A stretch of DNA of 64,000 nucleotides from Saccharomonospora marina XMU15 (GTDB taxonomy: Bacteria; Actinomycetota; Actinomycetes; Mycobacteriales; Pseudonocardiaceae), in the NCBI RefSeq assembly GCF_000244955.1, contig NZ_CM001439.1, positions 3,460,136 to 3,524,135 of the forward strand, written 5' to 3'. Shown one piece after another: positions 39,386 to 48,782 of the stretch (within the stretch, counting starts at the first letter, position 1; each line of letters begins with the position of its first letter). Both the position numbers and the translations under genes were made by a program. The notes below the pieces were generated by a model. The model was given only the letters and a program-made list of their open reading frames with translations. It was not told where the DNA came from and did no database searches.

Positions 39386-39715
39386 TCAGCTCTCCGCCCG
39401 GCGCGCTCGCCGCGCGCGCGGCTGCGAAGCGGAGTGCCTTCCGCTCCGCTCGACAGCAGCCTGGCGCGTGGTGGCCCGCCTCGCAGGCAGACCACTGCGC
39501 TGCTCCACGATGTCGTTCAGCTCGGTCTCCCGCTCGCTCATCCCGGCACGGACGTCCGCACCGAAGGCACCGATGGCGCTCGCGAGCTCACTCACGGCGT
39601 CACCTACGTTCGAGGCTAACCCCGCGGGAGTGGCTTGACGAGCCGCCTGACCGGCCTTGCGGGTGAGCGCCACCCCGGTGGCGACGCCGATCCCCAGCCA
39701 GAACAGCCTCCTCAT
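39386..39715 (-). CDS. Small DUF6167-like membrane-associated protein
   Basis: 109 residues. One N-terminal hydrophobic helix (RRLFWLGIGVATGVALT) is followed by an Ala-rich amphipathic stretch (AGLASNVGDAVSELASAIGAFGADVRAGMSERETEL) and a basic Arg-rich tail. I recall such proteins between the DUF948 gene and alaS in actinobacteria; function unknown. It overlaps the DUF948 gene by 4 bp (ATGA). A 101-bp gap separates it from alaS. Confidence 0.75.
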   Translation of the reverse strand: MRRLFWLGIGVATGVALTRKAGQAARQATPAGLASNVGDAVSELASAIGAFGADVRAGMSERETELNDIVEQRSGLPARRATTRQAAVERSGRHSASQPRARRARRAES

Positions 39716-40116
39716 CCCCTACCGCCCTTCCGGCGGCGGCGGGAGTGCCTGCCCTCGCCGTCCTTGCCCTTGCGGCGCGCCCGCACGGCCTTGGTGATGC
39801 CGTACGACAGCGCGGCCGTCTTGACCAGCGGCCCGCCCAGCGTGGCCGTGAACACCGACGACAGCGCGGAGACGTTGCCTGAGACGGCCTGCGCGTTCGC
39901 CGTGATGCCGTCAACTCGCTCCAACTGGGTGTTGACGTGCGTGATCGTGTCATTGGCCCCGTGCAGCAGCGGGTCGGTGTTCTCGTGTGCCTTGCGGATG
40001 GCGATCGTGGCCTCGTCGAGCGTGCGGCCGAGCTTGACCAACGCGATCGCCGCGAACAACACCAGCAACACGAAGGCGCCCGCGGCGATCAACGCGGCGA
40101 TCTGCCCTGCCGACAC
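39712..40116 (-). CDS. DUF948 domain protein
   Basis: 134 residues: an N-terminal transmembrane helix (IAALIAAGAFVLLVLFAAIALVKLG), a long coiled-coil-like helix (TLDEATIAIRKAHENTDPLLHGANDTITHVNTQLERVDGITANAQAVSGNVSALSSVF) and a very basic C-terminal tail (RARRKGKDGEGRHSRRRRKGGRG). The family is common in gram-positive bacteria and of unknown role, possibly general stress or the cell envelope. The GTG start follows AGGAGG. It is upstream of alaS in a conserved arrangement. Confidence 0.85.
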   Translation of the reverse strand: MSAGQIAALIAAGAFVLLVLFAAIALVKLGRTLDEATIAIRKAHENTDPLLHGANDTITHVNTQLERVDGITANAQAVSGNVSALSSVFTATLGGPLVKTAALSYGITKAVRARRKGKDGEGRHSRRRRKGGRG

Positions 40117-40241
40117 GTGCCCTCCTAAGGTTCGGTGACGACGCCGATTCGGGCGTCAGGCTACCGCGCGTCGTCGGCCGAGCCCGGAGCGCCCTGCCGG
40201 TCGTTGACCACATGGTGTTCACGCACCTCGCGCGACACCCG

Positions 40242-41627
40242 TCAGGGCTGTCGCGGCTGGTGTGCGCGCACGGTCCGGCGCAGCTTGGGCACCCGCTCGG
40301 CCAGTGCTCGTTCCGCTCCACGCTGGGTGGGGTTGTAGTAGTCCGTGCCGAGCAGTTCGTCGGGTGGGTACTGCTGGGCCAGCACACCTTCGGCGGCATC
40401 GTGCGGATAGCGGTAGCCGGTGGCGTTGCCGAGCCGGGTGGCGCCCGCGTAGTGGCCGTCGCGCAGGTGCGGCGGCACCGTGCCCACCCGGCCCGCCCGC
40501 ACGTCGGCGAGGGCGGCGTCGATGGCGGTGATGACGGCGTTCGACTTGGGCGCCGTGGCCAGGTGCACGGTGGCCTGCGCCAACGCCAGCCTGCCCTCCG
40601 GCATGCCGATGAACTGCACGGCGTTGGCGGCGGCGACCGCGGACTGCAGCGCGGTGGGGTCAGCCATGCCGATGTCCTCGCTGGCGTGCACGACGAGCCG
40701 TCTCGCGATGAACCGCGGGTCCTCGCCCGCTTCGATCATGCGGGCGAGGTAGTGCAGCGCCGCGTCGACGTCGGAGCCCCTGATCGATTTGATGAACGCG
40801 CTGGTCACGTCGTAGTGCTGGTCACCGTCGCGGTCGTAGCGCACGGCGGCCTTGTCCACACATGACTCCACGGTGGCCAGTTCGATGGTGCCGTGCTCGG
40901 TGGCCGACGCCGCGTCGGCGGCGGCCTCCAGCGCGGTCAGCGCCCTGCGGGCGTCCCCGGCGGCCAGCCGAACCAGGTGGTCCAGTGCCTCGTCGGTGAG
41001 CTGGAACCGGCAGGCCAACCCGCGCTGCTCGGTCAGCGCGCGGCCGAGCACGTCGCGGATGTCGTCGTCGGTCAGCGGGCGCAGTTGCAGCACCAGTGAA
41101 CGCGACAGCAACGGCGACACCACGGAGAACGAGGGGTTCTCCGTGGTCGCGGCCACGAGCAGCACCGTGCGGTCCTCCACCGCGCCCAGCAGCGCGTCCT
41201 GCTGCGTCTTGGAGAAGCGGTGTACCTCGTCGATGAACAGCACGGTGTCCTCGCCGTTGTAGCGGCGGCGACGCCTGGCCTCCTCGATCACACCTCGGAC
41301 TTCCTTCACCCCCGCCGACAGCGCCGACAGTGCGACGAACCGCCTGCCGGTCGCCGTGGAGACCAGGTTGGCAAGGGTGGTCTTGCCGGTGCCGGGAGGG
41401 CCGTGCAGCAGCACCGACGCCGGGGCGGCGCCTTCGACGAGTCTGCGCAGCGGCGCGCCGTCGGTGAGCAGGTGCCGCTGCCCGACGACCTCGTCCAGCG
41501 TGCGGGGCCGCATCCGCACCGCGAGTGGCGCCCCCGGCGGCGGCTGCTGCGGTCGCGGGGCCAGGTCCGGCTGCTCCGGCGGCGGGGCCACATCGGGGTT
41601 CACCGTGAACAGTTCGTCTTGGTGCAC
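40242..41627 (-). CDS. rarA: Replication-associated recombination protein A (RarA/MgsA)
   Basis: A 461-residue AAA+ ATPase acting at stalled replication forks. The Walker A is [14 protein letters not shown], Walker B is [19 protein letters not shown], and the sensor motif region is [20 protein letters not shown]. The C-terminal MgsA tetramerisation domain ([40 protein letters not shown]) is complete. An N-terminal Pro-rich tail precedes [15 protein letters not shown]. No LexA box was found in front of it. Confidence 0.96.
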   Translation of the reverse strand: MHQDELFTVNPDVAPPPEQPDLAPRPQQPPPGAPLAVRMRPRTLDEVVGQRHLLTDGAPLRRLVEGAAPASVLLHGPPGTGKTTLANLVSTATGRRFVALSALSAGVKEVRGVIEEARRRRRYNGEDTVLFIDEVHRFSKTQQDALLGAVEDRTVLLVAATTENPSFSVVSPLLSRSLVLQLRPLTDDDIRDVLGRALTEQRGLACRFQLTDEALDHLVRLAAGDARRALTALEAAADAASATEHGTIELATVESCVDKAAVRYDRDGDQHYDVTSAFIKSIRGSDVDAALHYLARMIEAGEDPRFIARRLVVHASEDIGMADPTALQSAVAAANAVQFIGMPEGRLALAQATVHLATAPKSNAVITAIDAALADVRAGRVGTVPPHLRDGHYAGATRLGNATGYRYPHDAAEGVLAQQYPPDELLGTDYYNPTQRGAERALAERVPKLRRTVRAHQPRQP

Positions 41628-41636
41628 ACCTCGACG

Positions 41637-42503
41637 TTAGCCCGGGGCACCGACGGCCGGGGCCGCCCCGTCCGTAGCGGCGCTGTCGCAGGCCCGTCGC
41701 GGTGGGTCGCTCGCGGACACCGACAGCCGGGCTCGGCGACCCGCGGACCTGAGCATGATCCCGGCGGCGTGCGGCAGCAGGTCGCGACCCCTCCGCCACA
41801 GCCACGGCACACCACGGGTGAGCAGCCAGCCGAGATGGTCGACGGCCGTGGTGGTGGCGCCGCCGGAGCAGGCGAGGCTGACCGGCGACGGGACCGCGAA
41901 GCCGGCCGTGCGCAGCCGCTCGGTGAAGGCCCTCGCCAGCAGCCGGTGCCCGAGTTCGGAGGGGTGCAGCCGGTCCACGCTCCACGACGTGAGGTCGTAG
42001 GTGCCTGGCAGCGCGTCCAGATCGACACACGGGACGCCCGCGGCCCGCACCGCGGTGTCGACGGCGGTGTTGAGTTCGGTGATCCGGTCACGCAGCGCCC
42101 GGCGCAGTGGTGCGGGCAGCCGGAACACGCGGCCGTGATCGTGGAACCGCACGGCAACCGGCACCGTGCCGACAGCGACGAGTTCGGCGAGCACACCGTG
42201 CAGGTCGGTGGCGACGGCGTGCGGGTCGAAGTCGGAACGCAACGTGTCGTTCATACCCGCCACCACGAGGGCGACATCGGCACGGTGGGCGCGGGCTGCC
42301 GGTAGTTGATCGCGGAGCACGCAACGGACGCGCGCACCGGTGAAGGAGCAGTTCAGGTACCCGTCGGGCGCGATACCGAGCGCGGCGGCGACGAGCGGAC
42401 CGACACCTCTCCACGTCCCGTCGGCCATCGGGTCGCCGAGGCCGACCGCCGTCGAGTCACCGACCACCACCAGTCGCCGCGCCGGGCGAATGTCGCTTGG
42501 CAC
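41637..42503 (-). CDS. SGNH/GDSL hydrolase family protein
   Basis: A 288-residue esterase/lipase-fold protein. Block I is VVVGDSTAVGLGD (Ser in GDS), block III is VVAGMNDTLRS (Asn) and block V is DRLHPSELGHRLL (Asp-x-x-His), giving the full catalytic set. No signal peptide, so it is probably cytoplasmic. The last 60 residues are basic and low in complexity. It is separated from rarA by 9 bp and may be co-transcribed with it. Confidence 0.88.
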   Translation of the reverse strand: MPSDIRPARRLVVVGDSTAVGLGDPMADGTWRGVGPLVAAALGIAPDGYLNCSFTGARVRCVLRDQLPAARAHRADVALVVAGMNDTLRSDFDPHAVATDLHGVLAELVAVGTVPVAVRFHDHGRVFRLPAPLRRALRDRITELNTAVDTAVRAAGVPCVDLDALPGTYDLTSWSVDRLHPSELGHRLLARAFTERLRTAGFAVPSPVSLACSGGATTTAVDHLGWLLTRGVPWLWRRGRDLLPHAAGIMLRSAGRRARLSVSASDPPRRACDSAATDGAAPAVGAPG

Positions 42504-42735
42504 GTGGATGACGATGGAGCATGTGGGCTCACCGGCGGTGATGCCGGGGTAACGCCGTCAGGACGGTACGACGAACGATCGGTGCCGGCGTGGCCGCACG
42601 CCTGCCCCGTCACAGCCCCGTCACAAGCTCCGTCGGCGAGGCGGTCGCATGCTCGCTCCACCGTTCGCCCGATATCGCCCACCCGCACGGCCGCGCAGGC
42701 CGGCTCCCGTGGCCTGCCGCCCGGCCAGGGGAGCC
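42504..42735. other. Non-coding stretch between the GDSL gene and the repeat array
   Basis: No supported gene. It would contain the promoter of the minus-strand GDSL/rarA pair, but no convincing -10/-35 pair was seen. With the adjacent repeat array, the region lacking a gene before the IS is about 400 bp. Confidence 0.5.
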
Positions 42736-42904
42736 GGAGCGCAGAACTCACGGGCCGGAGCGCAGAACTCACGGGCCGGAGCGCAGAACTCGCGGGCCAG
42801 AGTGGAGGGACTCGCCGACGAGAGCGCGGGCCGGAACGCAGAACTCGCGAGCCGGAGCGCAGAACTCGCCGACGGGAGCGCAGGACTCGCGAGCCGGAGT
42901 GCAG
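42736..42904. repeat. Second 21-bp tandem repeat array, interrupted by the IS30 element
   Basis: Units start at 42736, 42757, 42778, 42799 (diverged, followed by a 13-bp remnant), 42833, 42854, 42875 and 42896. The unit begins GGAGCGCAGAACTC and ends GCGGGCC on the plus strand, close to the array at 24402-24506. The last unit stops after nine bases (GGAGTGCAG); its continuation, GACTCGCGGTCA, is found at 44347-44358 on the other side of the IS. The array runs directly into the stop codon of the kinase-like gene. Confidence 0.9.
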
Positions 42905-42906
42905 CT

Positions 42907-42929
42907 TGGGTTCAAGGGGTCGTCGCAAC
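42907..42929 (+). repeat. Left terminal inverted repeat of the IS30 element
   Basis: Reads TGGGTTCAAGGGG then TCGTCGCAAC. It aligns with the reverse complement of 44319-44341 with 20 of 23 bases identical. The transposase ATG follows seven bases later. Confidence 0.85.
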
Positions 42930-42935
42930 ACCGTG

Positions 42936-44336
42936 ATGGGGAGGTGTTGGGTGGGACGATCATCGGTGGTGGTGGGAAGGCCGTTGGTGGGGTCGCCGGG
43001 CCGGCCTGGGGTGGGGCGGCGTGAGGATCGGCAGCGGTTCTGGGTCGAGATCGCGCGGGGTGTGTCGACCCGTGAAGCGAGTGTTGTTGCGGGTGTGTCG
43101 GTGACGGTGGGGCAGCGGTGGTTCCGTGAGGCTGGCGGGATGCCGTCGATCAGTCAGGCTCGGGTGTCGGGCCGCTATGTGTCGTTCGCTGAGCGGGAGG
43201 AGATCGCGCTGCTGCGTGCCCAGGAGTTGGGGGTGCGCCAGATCGCTCGCCGTATCGGGCGGTCCGCGTCGACGGTGTCGCGGGAGTTGCGCCGTAACGC
43301 CGCCACCGGCCATCGCCGCCCGGAGTATCGGGCGAGCACGGCTCAATGGCATGCCGACCGGCGTGCCCGCCGCCCGAAGACCGCCAAGCTTGCTGATAAC
43401 GACGCGTTGCGGGCCTATGTGCAGGATCGGCTGGCGGGGCGGATCACCCACCCGGACGGGTATCGCAGGCCGGGTCCGCTGGTGGGGCGTTGGAACGGGC
43501 GGCGTCACGGGCGGCGGGCGGATCGCCGGTGGACATGGGCGTGGAGCCCGGAACAGATCGCCCACCGGCTCGTGCTCGACTACCCGGAGGACGAGACTAT
43601 GCGGATCTCACACGAAGCGATCTACCAAGCGTTGTACGTCCAGGGCCGTGGCGGGTTGCGCCGTGAGCTGACCGCGTCGCTGCGCACCGGCAGGGCGCTG
43701 CGCCAGCCCCGCGAGCGCAGCCGCCGGGGACGCCCGCACGTCACACCCGGAGTGATGATCTCCCAACGCCCCGCCGAGGCCGCCGACCGCGCGGTGCCCG
43801 GGCACTGGGAAGGTGACCTCATCCTCGGATCAGACAGCTCCGCGATCGGCACCCTCGTGGAGCGCACCACCCGGTTCACCATGCTGCTGCACCTGCCCCG
43901 CATGCCCGGACACCACCAGACACCCCCGGTGAAGAACGGGCCCGCCCTCGCCGGACACGGCGCCGAGGCCGTGCGCAACGCCATCGCCGCCCAGATCACC
44001 ACGCTACCCACACAACTACGCCGATCACTGACCTGGGACCAAGGAGCGGAGCTGGCCCAACACACCCAACTCCGCATCCAAACCGGAACCGAGATCTACT
44101 TCTGCGATCCCCACTCACCCTGGCAACGCGGCACCAACGAAAACACCAACGGCCTGCTACGCCAATACTTCCCCAAAGGCACCGACCTCACCCGCTGGGA
44201 CCACCACGACCTCGACACCGTCGCCACCGCCCTCAACCAACGACCCCGCAAAACCCTCGGATGGCGCACCCCCGCCGAAGCCCTCAACGACAAACTACAA
44301 TCCATCCCCACAACCAACGTTGCAACGACCACTTGA
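42936..44336 (+). CDS. IS30-family transposase
   Basis: A 466-residue DDE transposase. The N-terminal helix-turn-helix for end binding is SFAEREEIALLRAQELGVRQIARRIGRSASTVSRELRRNA. The catalytic residues are all present: first Asp in HWEGDLILG, second Asp in LTWDQGAELAQH, and Glu in the IS30 signature SPWQRGTNENTNGLLRQYFPKGTDL. ATG 42936 is used (GTG 42933 also possible); the frame is open further upstream through the repeats, but that would start outside the element. No frameshift or internal stop, so the gene may be active. Confidence 0.95.
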   Translation: MGRCWVGRSSVVVGRPLVGSPGRPGVGRREDRQRFWVEIARGVSTREASVVAGVSVTVGQRWFREAGGMPSISQARVSGRYVSFAEREEIALLRAQELGVRQIARRIGRSASTVSRELRRNAATGHRRPEYRASTAQWHADRRARRPKTAKLADNDALRAYVQDRLAGRITHPDGYRRPGPLVGRWNGRRHGRRADRRWTWAWSPEQIAHRLVLDYPEDETMRISHEAIYQALYVQGRGGLRRELTASLRTGRALRQPRERSRRGRPHVTPGVMISQRPAEAADRAVPGHWEGDLILGSDSSAIGTLVERTTRFTMLLHLPRMPGHHQTPPVKNGPALAGHGAEAVRNAIAAQITTLPTQLRRSLTWDQGAELAQHTQLRIQTGTEIYFCDPHSPWQRGTNENTNGLLRQYFPKGTDLTRWDHHDLDTVATALNQRPRKTLGWRTPAEALNDKLQSIPTTNVATTT

Positions 44337-44341
44337 ATCCA
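44319..44341 (-). repeat. Right terminal inverted repeat of the IS30 element
   Basis: Read on the minus strand it gives TGGATTCAAGTGG then TCGTTGCAAC, 20 of 23 bases matching the left end. The transposase stop codon (44334-44336) lies inside this repeat. Confidence 0.85.
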
Positions 44342-44355
44342 CCCAGGACTCGCGG

Positions 44356-45585
44356 TCAGCGGAACGCCGGGTACAGCGCGAGCGCGAGCTTCGGGCCGAA
44401 GCGTGCATCCAGCGCGCTCGCGACGGTGGCGGCGTGCTCGGCCACGGCATCGGCACCACCACGCTCGGCGTACTGGGCGAGGTCGCGCCACCAGGTGACC
44501 AGGGCTGCCGCCCGGCTGCTCGGCGACGCCGACCGCACTCCGGTGAGGCCGGGCAGGTCACGCCAGGTCGCCAGCCACACCTGCACCAGCTGCGTGTCCA
44601 GCAGGTAGGCGGCCAGCGTTTCGTCGTCGGCCAGCGCGGGCCACAACTGGACCACCTCGGCGCGCCACGCGGCGACCATCGCCTCGCTCATGCCCGCCGG
44701 AAGCGCCAGCGAGTCGGGGCTGGACGCGAACGGCACCCGCAGGTGCGCGGCGTCCGCGAGCGCGCTGCGGACCCTGCCTCGCTCGAAATCGAGGAACCGG
44801 ACTCCGCCGCTGGTGACCAGGTTGTTGTCCGGCCACAGGTCCACCGGGCTGAACGCGCGGTAGCACGCCGACCTGGCGTGCTCGCCCGCCCGCTCCACCG
44901 CGTCACGGACCGGCTCGGGTGTGGACACGCCGAAGTTGTCCCGAAGCAACACGGTGAGCTCGGTGACGGCCTCGAACGGCAACGTGTCGTCGCCGAGACC
45001 GGCGTCCGCGCCTTCGCCGCGCAAGCCGTCCTCGGCCCTGCCCTTGCCGCTCAGCCTGCGCAGCAGCGCGTTGAAGTCGGCCTCCCGGCTGGCGGTGGCC
45101 GAATGCATCCGACCGAGCGAGCGCGCCCAGGACAGCAGCGCGGTCTCGGCTGCCCGACTGTCGCCGCCACGCAACTTGTCCTGCAGGGTGGGTGCGCGAC
45201 CGAGATCGTCGATCACCAGGATGCGCTGCTCGCCGTTGTGCGCCAGCAGCTCGGGGCACATGCGTTCCTCCGGGGGCAACGCCGTGAACAGCTGGTAGCT
45301 GGCGGCTTCCCTGGCGAACGGGTCAGGCCCGCCGGGAGGTGGCGACCCGGGGTAGTGCTTGATGACGAGTGTGCGGGGCAGCGCGAACGAGGACGAGGCC
45401 ACCCGCGCTCTGACCACGGTCGCGGGACCGCTGCCCGCGAGGTCCTCGGCGTCGACCAGGCTGACCGAACTGCCGAAGCGTTGCGCGAGAACCGACTCCG
45501 CGGCCGCGACCGCGGAGTCGACAGGTAGCGGTTTCTCTCCTGCTCCGACTGGCGAGTCGTCGGTAGAGGAGGCATCCACAATCAT
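44356..45585 (-). CDS. Phosphotransferase/kinase-like protein (APH-like)
   Basis: A 409-residue protein resembling aminoglycoside/choline phosphotransferases. The N-lobe includes TLVIKHYPGSPP (Lys for ATP) and a Glu-bearing helix (FAREAASYQLFTAL), followed by the hinge RILVIDDLGRAP. In the catalytic loop the usual HGDxxxxN is replaced by SPVDLWPDNNLV, keeping Asp and Asn but not His. The metal motif is VRFLDFERGR (DFE). Function unknown; small-molecule phosphorylation is likely if active. The stop codon lies within the split 21-bp repeat, 12 bp from the IS end. Confidence 0.75.
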   Translation of the reverse strand: MIVDASSTDDSPVGAGEKPLPVDSAVAAAESVLAQRFGSSVSLVDAEDLAGSGPATVVRARVASSSFALPRTLVIKHYPGSPPPGGPDPFAREAASYQLFTALPPEERMCPELLAHNGEQRILVIDDLGRAPTLQDKLRGGDSRAAETALLSWARSLGRMHSATASREADFNALLRRLSGKGRAEDGLRGEGADAGLGDDTLPFEAVTELTVLLRDNFGVSTPEPVRDAVERAGEHARSACYRAFSPVDLWPDNNLVTSGGVRFLDFERGRVRSALADAAHLRVPFASSPDSLALPAGMSEAMVAAWRAEVVQLWPALADDETLAAYLLDTQLVQVWLATWRDLPGLTGVRSASPSSRAAALVTWWRDLAQYAERGGADAVAEHAATVASALDARFGPKLALALYPAFR

Positions 45586-45661
45586 TGTTCACGACCCTAC
45601 TAGTGAAGGAGTGACGCTGACCAGGAGGTGATCGCCCGCGCTGCGGCCCCTGAGGGAGGCG

Positions 45662-47428
45662 CTACGCGCGCTGCTTCGGCTTGGCGTCGACACCGGCTTC
45701 CTTGCGCTGCTCCGCCGTGATGGGCGCGGGTGCGCCGGTCAGCGGGTCGTCGCCGCCGCCGGTCTTCGGGAAGGCGATCACGTCGCGCAGCGACTCCGAC
45801 CCGGACAGTAGCATCACGATCCGGTCCCAGCCGAACGCGATACCGCCGTGCGGTGGGGCGCCGTACTCGAAGGCGTCGAGCAGGAATCCGAACTTCTCCT
45901 CCGCCTGCTCCTCTGAGATGCCCATGACCTCGAAAACCCGCTTCTGCACGTCCACCCGATGGATACGGATCGAGCCGCCGCCGATCTCGTTGCCGTTGCA
46001 CACCACGTCGTAGGCGTAGGCGAGCGCGTTGCCGGGGTCGGTCTCGAACTTGTCGATCCATTCCGGGGTGGGTGAGGTGAACGCGTGGTGCAGCGCGGTC
46101 CACTTGCCGGAACCGATCGCGACGTCGTCGGTCTCCTCGGCGGGCTCGAACAGCGGAGCGTCCACCACCCACACGAACGACCACGCGGCATCGTCGATCA
46201 GACCGAGCCGGTGCGCGATCTCCACCCGTGCCGCGCCGAGCAGGTGCCGGGCGTCCTTTGCCTTGCCCGCCGCGAAGAACACGCAGTCACCCGGCCGCGC
46301 GCCCACCGCCTCGGCAAGGCCCGCCCGCTCGTGCTCGGCGAGGTTCTTGGCCACCGGACCACCGAGCGTGCCGTCCTCGCCGACCAGGACGTAGGCCAGA
46401 CCCTTGTGGCCGCGTTGCCGCGCCCAGTCCTGCCACGCGTCCAGCTGGCGACGCGGCTGGTCGGCGCCACCTGGCATCACCACCGCGCCCACGTACGGTG
46501 CCTGGAACACCCGGAACGGGGTGTCGGCGAAGAACTCGGTGAGTTCACTGAGTTCCAGGCCGAACCTCAGGTCGGGCTTGTCGGTGCCGTACTTGGCCAT
46601 GGCCTCGGCGTAGGTGATGCGCGGGAACGGCGTTGCCACTTCCACCCCGACGAGCCGCCACAGCGCGGCGAGGACGTCCTCGCTGAGCGCGATCACGTCG
46701 TCCTGCTCGACGAAGCTCATCTCGATGTCGAGCTGGGTGAACTCGGGCTGGCGGTCCGCGCGGAAGTCCTCGTCCCGGTAGCAGCGGGCGATCTGGTAGT
46801 AGCGCTCCAGGCCACCGACCATGAGCAACTGTTTGAACAGCTGCGGCGACTGCGGCAGCGCGTACCACGAACCAGGGCGCAGCCGGGCGGGGACCACGAA
46901 GTCCCTGGCCCCCTCAGGCGTGGAACGCGTCAGCGTCGGCGTCTCGACCTCGACGAAGCCCTGCTCGTGCAGTACCTCGCGCGCGACCCGGTTCACCTCG
47001 CTGCGCAGCCGCATGGCCTGCGCCGGTCCGCTGCGGCGAAGGTCGAGGTAGCGGTACTTGAGCCGGGTTTCCTCACCGACGTCGATCCGGTCGTCGATGG
47101 GGAAGGGTAGCACCGCCGACTCCGACAGCACCTCCAGGTCGGTGACGAGTACCTCGATGTCACCGGTGGCGATGTCGGGGTTCTCGTTGCCCTCCGGCCT
47201 TCCGGCCACCTCACCGACCACCCGCAGGCAGTACTCGGCCCGCAGGTGATGGGCCCGCTCGGCCATCTCGCCTTCCCGGAACACCACCTGTGCCACACCG
47301 CTGGCATCCCGCAGATCGACGAAGATCACCCCGCCGTGGTCGCGCCGCCGGGCCACCCAGCCGGTGAGGGTGACGGTCTGGCCAACGTGCTCGGCACGCA
47401 GGGTGCCGGCGTCGTGGGTGCGAAGCAC
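45662..47428 (-). CDS. aspS: Aspartyl-tRNA synthetase
   Basis: A 588-residue class II synthetase of the bacterial type with GAD insert. The anticodon-binding OB domain ([30 protein letters not shown]) is followed by the catalytic core with [53 protein letters not shown] and [13 protein letters not shown]. The start is GTG 47428 ([14 protein letters not shown]) behind GAGAGGAT. In bacteria lacking asparaginyl-tRNA synthetase this enzyme is often non-discriminating; no asnS or gatCAB gene is in the window, so this cannot be judged. Confidence 0.97.
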   Translation of the reverse strand: MLRTHDAGTLRAEHVGQTVTLTGWVARRRDHGGVIFVDLRDASGVAQVVFREGEMAERAHHLRAEYCLRVVGEVAGRPEGNENPDIATGDIEVLVTDLEVLSESAVLPFPIDDRIDVGEETRLKYRYLDLRRSGPAQAMRLRSEVNRVAREVLHEQGFVEVETPTLTRSTPEGARDFVVPARLRPGSWYALPQSPQLFKQLLMVGGLERYYQIARCYRDEDFRADRQPEFTQLDIEMSFVEQDDVIALSEDVLAALWRLVGVEVATPFPRITYAEAMAKYGTDKPDLRFGLELSELTEFFADTPFRVFQAPYVGAVVMPGGADQPRRQLDAWQDWARQRGHKGLAYVLVGEDGTLGGPVAKNLAEHERAGLAEAVGARPGDCVFFAAGKAKDARHLLGAARVEIAHRLGLIDDAAWSFVWVVDAPLFEPAEETDDVAIGSGKWTALHHAFTSPTPEWIDKFETDPGNALAYAYDVVCNGNEIGGGSIRIHRVDVQKRVFEVMGISEEQAEEKFGFLLDAFEYGAPPHGGIAFGWDRIVMLLSGSESLRDVIAFPKTGGGDDPLTGAPAPITAEQRKEAGVDAKPKQRA

Positions 47429-47626
47429 TTCGCGGGATCCTCTCGAAAGCGGTGGTCGAGTCTGGTCTGATCGGTGTTGCCCCGACCGCACAGGTTAACG
47501 AACCTGCCCGGGTCGGACGCCACCAGGTTTCCCCCGTCCCGGCCACCCGACCCCTCACCCCCGGTGAACACGTGATCGCGCGCGAGACATCGCCATCACG
47601 GGAGCCACAGACCGCACCACCTGGTA

Positions 47627-47660
47627 CACCACACCGACTCACACACCACACCGACTCACA
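47627..47660. repeat. Perfect 17-bp tandem duplication
   Basis: CACCACACCGACTCACA occurs twice head to tail (47627-47643, 47644-47660) in the 267-bp gap between aspS and the radical SAM gene. No gene or promoter is evident in this gap apart from the aspS leader. Confidence 0.8.
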
Positions 47661-47695
47661 CGCTGCCGACGCACACCGCCCCGGCGCCACCTGGC

Positions 47696-48757
47696 TCACA
47701 ACAAACTCAACTGGTCCCCCTTCCGGCCCGCTCTGGCGTCCGCCCCCTCCGGCACGCTGCCTCGGGGCCAATCGGCTTCGTCGTCGCCGGGTACGCCGCG
47801 CTCCTGCCCCCCGGAACGTGGCGCCAGGCCGTGGTGCCGCAGCAGCGGCGCCACCCTCGCGGCGAGCCAGCGCCGGTACCCGGCACCGACATAACTTCCC
47901 CGCCCGTACAGCTCGCGGTAGCGCGACACCAGTTCGGGATGCTCGCGGGCAAGCCACCGGCCGAACCACTCACGCGCCCCGGGACGCAGGTGCAGCGGGA
48001 TCACGGTGGCCCCGGTGGCGCCCGCGTCAGCCACGGCCGCGAGCAGCCCGTCGAGCGCCGCCGACGAGTCGGTGAGGCCGGGCAGCACCGGCGCCACGAA
48101 CACCCCGCACGGCAGCCCCGCCTCACGCGCCCTACGCACCAGCTCCAGCCTCGCCTGCGGGCTCGGCGTGCCGGGCTCGAGTCCGCGCTGCAGCTCCCTG
48201 TCCAGCAGCGCGATCGAAACCCCCAGCCCCACCGGCACATCCGCACTGACCGAGGCGAGCAGCGGAAGATCGCGGGTGAGCACCGTTCCCTTGGTCAGGA
48301 TCGAGAACGGCGTACCGGACCGTGCCAGCGCCGTGACGATCCCCGGCATGAGCCGGTACTTGCCCTCCGCCCGCTGGTAGGGATCGGTGTTGGTGCCCAT
48401 CGCCACGTGCTCGCGGGTCCACCCCGGCCTGCGCAACTGGGCGGCGAGCACATCCGGCGCGTTGACCTTCACCACCACCTGGCTGTCGAAGTCCGCGCCC
48501 GCATCGAGGTCGAGATAGGTATGGGTGTTGCGCGCGAAGCAGTAGCGGCAGGCGTGTGAACACCCCCGGTAGGGGTTGACGGTCCATCGAAACGGCACCC
48601 CGGACGCCGCGGGCACCCTGTTGAGTACCGATCGGGCGCGGACCTCGTGGAAGGTCACGCCCGCGAACTCCGGAGACGTCACCGACCGGATCAGCCCGGA
48701 AACCCCGAACAGCGACTGCTCGCCGTTGCCCTCGACTCGCTGGTTGTCCCACCTCAC
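47696..48757 (-). CDS. Radical SAM protein, Rv2578c/SPL-like family
   Basis: A 353-residue radical SAM enzyme. The iron-sulfur motif is CSHACRYC (C-x3-C-x2-C) in NPYRGCSHACRYCFARNTHTYLDLDAG, a form shared with Rv2578c of M. tuberculosis and resembling spore photoproduct lyase-type proteins. The rest is a TIM barrel (GTPFSILTKGTVLTRDLPLL, GLPCGVFVAPVLPGLTDS). The start is GTG 48757 (VRWDNQRVEG); an upstream extension has no homology. A perfect LexA box at 48767-48782 implies SOS induction, suggesting a DNA-damage role. The reaction is unknown. Confidence 0.9.
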   Translation of the reverse strand: MRWDNQRVEGNGEQSLFGVSGLIRSVTSPEFAGVTFHEVRARSVLNRVPAASGVPFRWTVNPYRGCSHACRYCFARNTHTYLDLDAGADFDSQVVVKVNAPDVLAAQLRRPGWTREHVAMGTNTDPYQRAEGKYRLMPGIVTALARSGTPFSILTKGTVLTRDLPLLASVSADVPVGLGVSIALLDRELQRGLEPGTPSPQARLELVRRAREAGLPCGVFVAPVLPGLTDSSAALDGLLAAVADAGATGATVIPLHLRPGAREWFGRWLAREHPELVSRYRELYGRGSYVGAGYRRWLAARVAPLLRHHGLAPRSGGQERGVPGDDEADWPRGSVPEGADARAGRKGDQLSLL

Positions 48758-48766
48758 GACATCGAG

Positions 48767-48782
48767 TCGAACACACGTTCGA
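48767..48782. promoter_or_regulatory. Perfect LexA (SOS) box before the radical SAM gene
   Basis: TCGAACACACGTTCGA is an exact match to the actinobacterial LexA palindrome TCGAAC-N4-GTTCGA. It lies 10 bp from the GTG start. On the minus strand TTGACA (48793-48788) precedes it, and the -10 position, 17 bp further (48770-48765), falls at the box's end. Bound LexA would thus cover the promoter. Confidence 0.88.

Larger units (their letters stand above)
42905..44343 (+). mobile_element. Intact IS30-family insertion sequence
   Basis: About 1.44 kb with one transposase gene and terminal inverted repeats. The left end (from 42907) and the reverse complement of the right end (from 44341) share TGG-TTCAAG-GGTCGT-GCAAC with three mismatches over 23 bp. 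CAG occurs on both sides (42902-42904 and 44344-44346) and is the likely 3-bp target duplication; IS30 elements usually make 2-3 bp duplications. It is inserted within a 21-bp repeat unit. The exact ends could shift by one or two bases. Confidence 0.88.

Noticed and set aside
42736-42904. Possible CRISPR array
   Set aside because: The units are directly adjacent with no spacers, and no cas genes are nearby.
42306-42935. N-terminal extension of the transposase frame through the repeat array
   Set aside because: The 21-bp repeats leave all frames open by arithmetic. The extension lies outside the inverted repeats and has no transposase homology.
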